Below, one piece after another: positions 1 through 5,015 of a stretch of DNA of 12,026 bases. How positions within the stretch are numbered: position 1 is the stretch's first letter; the number at the start of each line of letters is the position of its first letter. Both the position numbers and the translations under genes were made by a program. The stretch covers positions 1 to 12,026 of the forward strand of contig CALRBL010000009.1 of NCBI GenBank assembly GCA_943354075.1, read 5' to 3'. The notes beneath the pieces are model-generated. The model saw only the letters and a program-made list of their open reading frames with translations, did no database searches and had not been told where the DNA came from. Source of the DNA: Candidatus Nomurabacteria bacterium (GTDB lineage Bacteria; Patescibacteriota; Minisyncoccia; Phycocordibacterales; CALRBL01).

Positions 1-1
1 C

Positions 2-382
2 AAGATCTCAAAGCCTCACGAACACCTTTTTATCGCTCTTGAAAGTCGTCTCGACAACATCGTCGCTCGCATCGGTCTTGGTTCTACTCGCGCTTTTGCT
101 CGTCAGCTCGTATCTCACGGCCACATCTTGGTCAATGGAAAGAAAGTCACTATCCCTTCATACAAAATGAGCAAGGGGGACGTCGTCTCAATCCGCGAAG
201 GAAGCAAGAAGAAGCCGGTGTTTGCCGAAATTGATGAGAAGTCAAAGGCTAAGGAAATTCCCACATGGCTTGCATATGATGCTGAAAAGAAGTCATGGAC
301 AGTTCAGGGAATTCCAAAGATCGAAGGAGAGAGCCTTCTTTTTGACCTCGATACCGTCATTCAGTATTACAAGCGAGGATAG
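2..382 (+). CDS. rpsD: 30S ribosomal protein S4 (uS4), 3' part only
   Basis: This is the C-terminal 126 codons of ribosomal protein S4, a primary 16S rRNA-binding protein that starts assembly of the 30S body. The 5' end lies outside the window; the reading frame is open from nt 2 and ends at TAG (380-382). The visible part opens in the S4 RNA-binding domain, with LESRLDNIVARIGLG followed by TRAFARQLVSHGHILVNGK, the characteristic alphaL-type fold, and then the basic linker and the C-terminal PTWLAYD segment typical of S4. It lies 47 nt before rpoA, which matches the conserved rpsD-rpoA-rplQ order of the alpha operon. In E. coli S4 is the translational repressor of this operon; whether that holds here cannot be read from the sequence. 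Confidence 0.96.
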   Translation, partial: KISKPHEHLFIALESRLDNIVARIGLGSTRAFARQLVSHGHILVNGKKVTIPSYKMSKGDVVSIREGSKKKPVFAEIDEKSKAKEIPTWLAYDAEKKSWTVQGIPKIEGESLLFDLDTVIQYYKRG

Positions 383-429
383 GTTTTCAATATTATTCAA
401 TTGCGTTAATAATTTTTAATATAAAATAT

Positions 430-1401
430 ATGTCTGACTATCACGTACTGCTCCCATCAAAGCCAAAGATCATCGAAGAAGGTGACAAGCGAGGAGTCTT
501 TGAAATCGACGGTCTTTACCCTGGGTTTGGACACACTCTCGGTAACTCTCTCCGACGTATCATCCTTTCTTCACTTCCCGGAGCTGCTATCACTTCTATC
601 AAGATCAAGGGAGTAAGTCATGAATTTTCTACCCTCGCAGGACTTAAGGAAGACATTCTCCTTCTTGTTCTTAACTTGAAAAAGGTCCGCATCGAGCTTG
701 CAACCGACGAAGCACAGACTCTTACCTTGAAAGTTAAGGGGATCAAAGACGTTACTGCTGGAGACATCACAAAGATTGGGCAGATCACTATTTTGAATCC
801 TGAACTCCACCTCGCAAGCATCACCGACAAGAATGCCGAACTTGATATCGAACTCACTGTTGAAAAAGGTCTTGGATATGTTCCAAAGGAAATTCTTCAG
901 AAAGGAAAGATGGATATCGGAGCAATTGCACTCGATGCACGTTTCTCTCCTATCGAACGCGTGAGCTACGAAGTAGAAAACATGCGAGTCGGAGATCGAA
1001 CAGACTTCAACCGATTGAAGATCGCTATCGAAACTGATGGAACTATCGCTCCAAAGCGCGCTCTTGAGAAGTCTATCGAAATCATGATCAACCAGCTCAA
1101 GGCAATTGTAGGTTTCAAAGAAACTGCAAACTTCCTCATTGAAGAAGACGAAGCATCTTCATCTGAAGGAAAGCTTTCAGTCGAAGACAAAGAAGAACTG
1201 GATGACGCTCTCAAAACTCGCATCGAATCTCTTGATCTTTCATCTCGCACTATCAACGCCCTTATCAACGCCAACATCCGTACTGTTGGAGGTCTTGCAC
1301 GGAAGAAAGAGAAGGACATCTTGAGCATTGAAGGACTCGGAACAAAGGGTTTTGAAGAGATCAAAAAGATGCTTCTTGCCAATAGTATCACCTTGAAGTA
1401 A
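430..1401 (+). CDS. rpoA: DNA-directed RNA polymerase alpha subunit
   Basis: This 323-aa protein is the alpha subunit of RNA polymerase, whose dimer scaffolds assembly of beta and beta'. The N-terminal domain (about 1-235) shows the alpha signature GFGHTLGNSLRRIILSSLPG near residues 33-52 and the KEDILLLVLNLKKV segment. A flexible acidic linker (about 238-262, rich in Glu and Ser) leads to a C-terminal helix-hairpin-helix domain ending in LSIEGLGTKGFEEIKKML, which contacts UP elements and activators; the Arg and Asn of SSRTINAL sit where E. coli R265 and N268 do. Length is close to the usual 310-330 aa, so nothing is missing. There is no Shine-Dalgarno before the ATG; the upstream stretch 401-429 is AT-rich and could hold an internal -10 (TAATAT at 417-422). 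Confidence 0.98.
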   Translation: MSDYHVLLPSKPKIIEEGDKRGVFEIDGLYPGFGHTLGNSLRRIILSSLPGAAITSIKIKGVSHEFSTLAGLKEDILLLVLNLKKVRIELATDEAQTLTLKVKGIKDVTAGDITKIGQITILNPELHLASITDKNAELDIELTVEKGLGYVPKEILQKGKMDIGAIALDARFSPIERVSYEVENMRVGDRTDFNRLKIAIETDGTIAPKRALEKSIEIMINQLKAIVGFKETANFLIEEDEASSSEGKLSVEDKEELDDALKTRIESLDLSSRTINALINANIRTVGGLARKKEKDILSIEGLGTKGFEEIKKMLLANSITLK

Positions 1402-1431
1402 GATACGACGACCCAGAAAACACAGAAAAAC

Positions 1432-1785
1432 ATGCGACACCATAACAAAAACAGAATACTCGGACGAGACAAGGATCAGCGAAAGGCACTCCTTAAGTCT
1501 TTGATGTACTCTCTTTTGGTGCACGAAGGTATGGCGACAACTCTTGCAAAGGCCAAGGAAGTCCAGCCTCACATGGAAAAGCTTGTTACTAAAGCGAAGC
1601 GTGACACTCTAGCTGCCCGAAAGCTCGTATATGCTCGCATCGGTGAGAGCAATGCCTCAAAGAAGCTTTTCACGACCATCGCACCTCGTTATGTTGACCG
1701 AGCAGGAGGATATACTCGTATCATCAAGATGCCTCGACGAAAGTCCGACGCTGCAGAGATGGCACGTATCGAATTTGTGAAATAA
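1432..1785 (+). CDS. rplQ: 50S ribosomal protein L17 (bL17)
   Basis: The 117-aa product is ribosomal protein bL17, which binds 23S rRNA near the polypeptide exit tunnel. Recognition is from the diagnostic N-terminus MRHHNKNRILGRDKDQRKALL (related to the family RHxxxxRkLgR start), the internal LVHEGMATTLAKAKEV and the C-terminal GGYTRIIKMPRRKSDAAEMA segment. Length agrees with the short bacterial form. It follows rpoA after 30 nt, the standard position in the alpha operon. There is no Shine-Dalgarno before the ATG; the preceding bases are A-rich. It is rich in Lys and Arg as expected for an rRNA-binding protein, and many of its arginines use CGA. Confidence 0.97.
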   Translation: MRHHNKNRILGRDKDQRKALLKSLMYSLLVHEGMATTLAKAKEVQPHMEKLVTKAKRDTLAARKLVYARIGESNASKKLFTTIAPRYVDRAGGYTRIIKMPRRKSDAAEMARIEFVK

Positions 1786-1795
1786 TACAGAATAT

Positions 1796-2137
1796 ATGAA
1801 AACAATCGACGCAACAAACAAAAAACTAGGACGAGTAGCAAGCGATGCTGCTTCTATGCTCATGGGAAAAGACACGGTCACTTTCTCTCGTCACGCTTTT
1901 GCTGATATCAAGGTTGAGATTACCAATGCTGGAAAGATCAACGTTGATGACACCAAGAAGCGCACCAAAATGTACAAGACCTATTCTGGATACCCTGGAG
2001 GACAGAAAGAGCTTTCACTTGAGCGTGTTACCGAGAAGAAGGGAATGAAAGAAGCTGTTCGCATCGCTGTTCGAGGAATGCTTCCTCCAAACAAGCTACG
2101 TGCCAAGATGCTTAAGAATTTAACTATCACCGATTAA
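1796..2137 (+). CDS. rplM: 50S ribosomal protein L13 (uL13), compact form
   Basis: This 113-aa protein is uL13, an early-assembly 23S rRNA-binding protein of the large subunit. The family blocks are present: DATNKKLGRVASDAASMLMGK at the start, then KINVDDTKKRTKMYKTYSGYPGG, and VRIAVRGMLPPNKLRAKMLKNL near the end. Compared with E. coli L13 (142 aa) it lacks roughly the first 13-14 residues before the VDATGK block and about 20 residues after the LKVY block, so both extensions are trimmed. The ATG lies only 10 nt after rplQ, so no longer start is likely. It is followed by rpsI after 4 nt; L13-S9 pairing is nearly universal in bacteria. Confidence 0.96.
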   Translation: MKTIDATNKKLGRVASDAASMLMGKDTVTFSRHAFADIKVEITNAGKINVDDTKKRTKMYKTYSGYPGGQKELSLERVTEKKGMKEAVRIAVRGMLPPNKLRAKMLKNLTITD

Positions 2138-2141
2138 TTTT

Positions 2142-2558
2142 ATGGCTACAACGACTGAAAAATCAAAAGACCGATACATCGAAGGAATAGGACGTCGAAA
2201 GACTTCTGTTGCCCGCGCTCGCATCACTGAAGCCTCAAAAGCATCATTCCTCGTGAACGAAAAGGAGATCGCTGAGCACTTCAAGACCGAGGAGCTTCGA
2301 AAGATCGCTACTGAGGCTTTTGCAACTGCTGGTACTGAGATCAAATTCAAGGTCACTGTGCACGTCTCTGGTGGAGGTATCGCTTCTCAGGCCGTAGCTA
2401 TGCGTCACGCCATCTCCCGCGCTCTCAATGAATACGATGCAGAAATGCGCGCACCTCTCAAGAAAGCAGGATTCCTCAAACGAGATCCCCGTGCCAAGGA
2501 ACGACGAAAGTTCGGACTCAAGAAAGCTCGAAAGGCCCCTCAGTGGAGCAAGCGCTAG
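2142..2558 (+). CDS. rpsI: 30S ribosomal protein S9 (uS9)
   Basis: The 138-aa product is uS9, a small-subunit head protein whose C-terminal tail reaches the P-site tRNA. Evidence is the N-terminal GIGRRKTSVARARI block, the central VSGGGIASQAVAMRHAISRAL block and the basic end RRKFGLKKARKAPQWSKR, matching the invariant Ser-Lys-Arg terminus. An 11-residue extension (MATTTEKSKDR) precedes the family core. It is the last gene of the ribosomal cluster: only 4 nt separate it from rplM, and a strong hairpin terminator follows within 20 nt. No Shine-Dalgarno is visible, so translation may be coupled to rplM. Confidence 0.97.
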   Translation: MATTTEKSKDRYIEGIGRRKTSVARARITEASKASFLVNEKEIAEHFKTEELRKIATEAFATAGTEIKFKVTVHVSGGGIASQAVAMRHAISRALNEYDAEMRAPLKKAGFLKRDPRAKERRKFGLKKARKAPQWSKR

Positions 2559-2574
2559 GTTTATATACAAAAGG

Positions 2575-2601
2575 AAAGGTCCCCTTGCGGGGACCTTTTT
2601 T
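2575..2601 (+). terminator. Rho-independent terminator after rpsI (bidirectional)
   Basis: A perfect 10-bp stem (AAAGGTCCCC / GGGGACCTTT) closes a TTGC loop and runs directly into a T-tract on the + strand. Read on the minus strand the same hairpin is followed by TTTCCTTTT, so it can also end transcription of the convergent receiver gene at 2632-3018. Confidence 0.93.
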
Positions 2602-2631
2602 CTTTCTTGTTTGTTTGTGAGTGGTTGCGGG

Positions 2632-3018
2632 TTAGGCCGCGACCCCAACGACAACTGCTCGAAGTGCTTCGAGAAACTCGGGAGCGGCTGTCACGGGTGA
2701 GCGGGCGTGAATGTAATCCAACGCACCGCTTTCCATCGCAGCCGTCTTTTCTTCCTCGCTGTAGGCACCGCTTGCGATGATGTGGATGTGTAGATTAGGG
2801 AATATCCTGAGGAGTGACTTGGCTATACTGATGCCGTCAATTTCGGCGGCGGCATCAGTTTCCACGAAAATGCCGGTGAATTGATCTTGGGCAAGCCGTG
2901 CTTTTGCAGCTTCGAGACTGATCAGGTGCACAACTCTCGCATTATCCATCGAGGAGATACAGCGAACGAGGAACGATCCGAAGACCGTGTGGGGTGAGAT
3001 ACAGAGAAACTTTTTCAT
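2632..3018 (-). CDS. Stand-alone receiver-like protein with Glu at the phospho-site
   Basis: This 128-aa protein looks like a single response-regulator receiver domain without an output domain. The pattern of a short N-terminal strand (KKFLCIS), a strand followed by an acidic loop (FTGIFVETD, 47-55), a DG pair (61-62), a buried strand ending in Ser (HIIAS, 79-83) and the SGALDYI block (97-103) follows the CheY-like fold in order. The catalytic residues are degenerate: the N-terminal acidic pair is replaced by SPH, Glu53 sits where the phospho-Asp is expected, and the conserved Lys position reads Ala105-Arg106. A Glu there can mimic the phosphorylated state, though that is inference. The gene has its own promoter (3088-3116) and converges on rpsI. 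No histidine kinase is in view. Confidence 0.72.
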   Translation of the reverse strand: MKKFLCISPHTVFGSFLVRCISSMDNARVVHLISLEAAKARLAQDQFTGIFVETDAAAEIDGISIAKSLLRIFPNLHIHIIASGAYSEEEKTAAMESGALDYIHARSPVTAAPEFLEALRAVVVGVAA

Positions 3019-3087
3019 ATTCGATTGGTGGTGGTGAGATGCTAACCCTCGACAAACTCTTCATGAGTCGGTCGTGAATTTGAATAT

Positions 3088-3116
3088 ATATTAGCACGTT
3101 TATAGCTATTAGTCAA
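3088..3116 (-). promoter_or_regulatory. Sigma-70-type promoter for the 2632-3018 gene
   Basis: On the minus strand TTGACT (3111-3116) is followed after exactly 17 nt by TAATAT (3088-3093). Transcription would start near 3080, leaving a leader of about 60 nt before the ATG. The leader contains no clear Shine-Dalgarno. Confidence 0.72.
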
Positions 3117-3134
3117 CTAATGAAAATTAAATAT

Positions 3135-3170
3135 AAAAAAATGCCCGCCGGCTCTTGCGAGACGGCGGGC
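3135..3170 (-). terminator. Rho-independent terminator after the 3193-3585 gene
   Basis: An 8-bp GC-only stem (GCCCGCCG / CGGCGGGC, 3143-3150 and 3163-3170) is extended by an inner CTC/GAG helix around a TTGC loop. On the minus strand it is followed by a run of seven T (3135-3141). It separates the two receiver-like genes into independent transcription units. Confidence 0.9.
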
Positions 3171-3192
3171 GTTATTGGGGGTTCGAGTTGAC

Positions 3193-3585
3193 TCAGTTCA
3201 CCGGAGCGTGATGTGCCCCTTCAAAGGCGGACATACAGGCATCGTAGAGACCGATAACACCTCCTTCAGTTTTTGTGAGATATCTATCGGCGCCAGCAGC
3301 GATGCAAGCATTCTTAATTTCAGGAAATTGAAGTGCGCTGGTGAAAACTACGATCGCCAAACCAGGGAATCGCGTGCGGATGGTGCCAATGAGGTCGATA
3401 CTTCCCGCCACATCCTTTCCCAGAGGGAGTACTGTGCAGTCGTAGGAAGTGCCGCCACGTTCCCCCAAGGTATCGAGTACCTTTGAGAGGTCTGGTTGCA
3501 AGCTTACGGGCTGGCCGCGGCGGTGGAAATATGTGGAGATGAGGTGTTGAAGGTCGGGATGAGGATCAAGGAGCAGGGTTGTCAT
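3193..3585 (-). CDS. Stand-alone pseudo-receiver protein, Pro at the phospho-site
   Basis: This 130-aa product is a second single receiver-like domain. Starting at the ATG at 3585 it begins MTTLLLDPHPDLQHLI, the usual strand-1 plus acidic-residue start of CheY-like proteins; a GTG 12 codons upstream (3621) keeps the frame open but adds a tail the family does not have. The strand VVFTSA gives the conserved Thr (82) and ADRYLTK gives the conserved Lys (105). However, YDCTVLP places Pro54 where the phospho-accepting Asp should be, so phosphorylation is unlikely. It probably works as a protein-interaction module. It has its own promoter (3648-3675) and terminator (3135-3170), and no kinase or output domain adjoins. 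Confidence 0.72.
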   Translation of the reverse strand: MTTLLLDPHPDLQHLISTYFHRRGQPVSLQPDLSKVLDTLGERGGTSYDCTVLPLGKDVAGSIDLIGTIRTRFPGLAIVVFTSALQFPEIKNACIAAGADRYLTKTEGGVIGLYDACMSAFEGAHHAPVN

Positions 3586-3647
3586 AGGTTGGAGCAGTTC
3601 TTCATTCTCTACGTTGCCCACAATGGGAAGCGAAGGAATTTCAATAA

Positions 3648-3675
3648 AATATACATTAAAATACTAGATAGTCAA
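3648..3675 (-). promoter_or_regulatory. Sigma-70-type promoter for the 3193-3585 gene
   Basis: Minus-strand TTGACT (3670-3675), 16-nt spacer, TATATT (3648-3653). The same -35 hexamer precedes the neighbouring receiver-like gene. Transcription would start near 3641. The element sits back-to-back with the grpE promoter region. Confidence 0.62.
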
Positions 3676-3698
3676 TACTCCATTTATTCTTTTTTGAG

Positions 3699-3704
3699 TA
3701 GAAT
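3699..3704 (+). promoter_or_regulatory. -10 element of grpE, 9 nt before the ATG
   Basis: TAGAAT ends 9 nt before the grpE ATG at 3714, so the predicted transcript begins at or within 2-3 nt of the start codon. No convincing -35 hexamer is seen 16-18 nt upstream. No CIRCE-type repeat (TTAGCACTC inverted) is present. Confidence 0.45.
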
Positions 3705-3713
3705 AGAAAGCCT

Positions 3714-4277
3714 ATGCAAGATGAAGAACAAAATGATGACATCGTCATCGAACAAGACGGTAATGAAGAAATTGGTACCGATGAACAAGAGGGCGATACC
3801 ACACAAAAGCTTCGAGAGAAGTTGAAAATTGCTGTGGAAGAAAAACAAAAATATCTCGATGGGTGGCAGCGTGACAAAGCAGACTTCATCAATTCCCGAA
3901 AGCGTGACGATGAAGAAAGAAAGCAGCTTCTCAAATACGCCGAAGCAAATCTCATTTCAGAACTCATTCCAGCACTCGATGCATTCGACATGGCCATGAA
4001 CAACAAAGAAGCATGGGAGAAAGCAGACAAAAACTGGCGAACCGGTGTGGAATACATCTATTCCCAAATTTCTGGCACCCTTCAGAACCACGGACTTGTA
4101 AAGATCGATCCTAAGGGAGAGATCTTCGATCCTAACCATCATCACTCAGTATCAATCATTGAAACCGGTCGCAAAGACGAAGACGGAAAGATACTAGAGG
4201 TTGTCGGCTACGGCTACACCTTGAACGGAAAAGTTATCCGCGAACCGCAGGTGAAAGTTGGGCAATATGAGATATAA
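3714..4277 (+). CDS. grpE: GrpE, nucleotide exchange factor of DnaK
   Basis: The 187-aa product is GrpE, which releases ADP from DnaK to reset the chaperone cycle. Residues 1-35 are an acidic, disordered tail; about 30-75 form the long dimerising helix with heptad character (LREKLKIAVEEKQKYLDGW, ADFINSRKR); the helical bundle follows (NLISELIPALDAFDMAM, 79-95). The C-terminal beta domain carries the family blocks GEIFDPNHHHSVSIIE (135-150) and GYGYTLNGKVIREPQVKVG (166-183). Length is normal. It lies 739 nt upstream of dnaK with two small orphan genes between, unlike the tight grpE-dnaK order of many bacteria. A -10 element lies immediately before its ATG. Confidence 0.95.
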   Translation: MQDEEQNDDIVIEQDGNEEIGTDEQEGDTTQKLREKLKIAVEEKQKYLDGWQRDKADFINSRKRDDEERKQLLKYAEANLISELIPALDAFDMAMNNKEAWEKADKNWRTGVEYIYSQISGTLQNHGLVKIDPKGEIFDPNHHHSVSIIETGRKDEDGKILEVVGYGYTLNGKVIREPQVKVGQYEI

Positions 4278-4278
4278 T
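4273..4278 (+). promoter_or_regulatory. -10 element of the 4287 gene, overlapping the end of grpE
   Basis: A consensus TATAAT spans the last codons of grpE and ends 8 nt before the next ATG, predicting a leaderless transcript. GTGAAA (4251-4256) with a 16-nt spacer is the best -35, 4 of 6 to consensus. Confidence 0.5.
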
Positions 4279-4286
4279 AGAAACAT

Positions 4287-4613
4287 ATGGAAACACCACA
4301 ATTAAAAGAAAGGATGTTTGCTGATCCGGTTTTTTATCTTCATGATTTTATAAATGAAATCGTTTATAAAATAGTTTTAGACGAGGGTGAAAATGTAATA
4401 CATAAAGAAACTATCTTAACCGTTGAAGAAAGATATTCTAATAGAAATGATGAATTCGGAAAAGAACTCAAAGAGGCGATAAAAGAATGTCCAGAGGTAG
4501 TACGACAAATAGATGAATTAGTTGGAAAACTTAATGAAGTAGAAAATGCCGAAGAGTATAAAAAATTAGTTAATGAGTTCAAGGCATTGGTAAAAGGAAA
4601 ACCTATCTATTGA
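4287..4613 (+). CDS. Orphan protein, AT-rich, between grpE and dnaK
   Basis: I do not recognise this 108-aa protein. It is predicted to be soluble, mostly helical and acidic, with a Glu/Lys-rich amphipathic C-terminal half (about 55-103, including RQIDELVGKLNEVENAEEYK) that could form a coiled coil. There is no signal peptide, membrane segment or metal-binding motif. Codon use differs visibly from its neighbours: TTA, ATA, AAT and GAA dominate, whereas grpE and dnaK prefer CTC/CTT, ATC and AAC. This suggests more recent acquisition or weak selection for expression. It begins 9 nt after grpE but appears to have its own -10 element, so it may be transcribed both with grpE and independently. Confidence 0.72.
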   Translation: METPQLKERMFADPVFYLHDFINEIVYKIVLDEGENVIHKETILTVEERYSNRNDEFGKELKEAIKECPEVVRQIDELVGKLNEVENAEEYKKLVNEFKALVKGKPIY

Positions 4614-4630
4614 ACCATTACGGATTTTTC

Positions 4631-4657
4631 TTGACACCACCACATTTCTGATATAAT
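4631..4657 (+). promoter_or_regulatory. Promoter of the 4666 gene, perfect hexamers, extended -10
   Basis: A perfect TTGACA (4631-4636) and perfect TATAAT (4652-4657), the latter preceded by TGA as in extended -10 promoters. The spacer is a short 15 nt. The -10 ends 8 nt before the ATG, so the mRNA should start at or next to the start codon. Confidence 0.75.
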
Positions 4658-4665
4658 ACCCGAAC

Positions 4666-4962
4666 ATGCAGCTCACCAAACAGCACATTGAGATAGTCGA
4701 GCAGGTGGTTACCACCGAAAATGGCCTATTCTTGGCTCGTTTTGCGGTTGTCAGCGTAGGAGGCGTACTCAAGGCAAAACTCGTCTCCATGACCGCTATA
4801 GAGGCTCCGGAGACCATAGAAAGCCAGACCATTCTCCTTGCCGATCCTAAAGAAGTCGTCGCCGTAGTCTTTCCTGAACCACTTTCACGAAACATCGTCT
4901 CTCCTTACGCCGAACTTTTCTTCCTTTCATCAATATCACCCAGAGCACCAAATTTTAAATAG
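4666..4962 (+). CDS. Small orphan protein upstream of dnaK
   Basis: This 98-aa protein has no function I can name. It starts with an amphipathic helix (LTKQHIEIVEQVV), followed by alternating hydrophobic stretches that look like beta strands (GLFLARFAVVSVGGVLKAKLVSM, about 20-42; KEVVAVVFPEPL, 62-73) and ends with a Ser/Pro tail (SSISPRAPNFK). There is no signal peptide, and the hydrophobic stretch is interrupted by charges, so it is probably cytosolic. Codon use matches the surrounding housekeeping genes. It has one of the best promoters in the window, with both hexamers perfect and the -10 directly before the ATG. It ends 53 nt before dnaK; no terminator lies between, so readthrough into dnaK is possible. 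Confidence 0.75.
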   Translation: MQLTKQHIEIVEQVVTTENGLFLARFAVVSVGGVLKAKLVSMTAIEAPETIESQTILLADPKEVVAVVFPEPLSRNIVSPYAELFFLSSISPRAPNFK

Positions 4963-4978
4963 TTACTTTATCAACCAC

Positions 4979-5001
4979 AATACAATGCCAGACATTGTAT
5001 T
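4979..5001 (+). repeat. Inverted repeat in the dnaK upstream region
   Basis: A perfect 9-bp inverted repeat (arm AATACAATG, spacer CCAGA, arm CATTGTATT) ends 14 nt before the dnaK ATG. The left arm contains TACAAT (4981-4986), usable as a -10, so the repeat would cover the promoter start region like an operator. As RNA it would be an AU-rich hairpin in the dnaK leader. It is not the CIRCE element. Confidence 0.6.
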
Positions 5002-5015
5002 TAACTACTTAATTT

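Noticed and set aside
966..1472. Minus-strand open frame of 168 codons opposite rpoA
   Set aside because: Antisense to rpoA and the rplQ start, Ser-rich composition produced by complementing GAA/GAT/CGA codons, no promoter.
3175..3486. Plus-strand open frame opposite the second receiver-like gene
   Set aside because: The minus strand encodes a recognisable CheY-like domain with its own promoter and terminator; the plus-strand frame has no similarity or start signals.
3586..3621. GTG start 12 codons upstream of the second receiver-like gene
   Set aside because: The ATG at 3585 begins exactly at the first strand of the domain. The GTG remains possible because neither site has a ribosome-binding sequence.
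4979..5001. CIRCE element for HrcA at dnaK
   Set aside because: CIRCE has TTAGCACTC arms with a 9-nt spacer; here the arms are AATACAATG with a 5-nt spacer.
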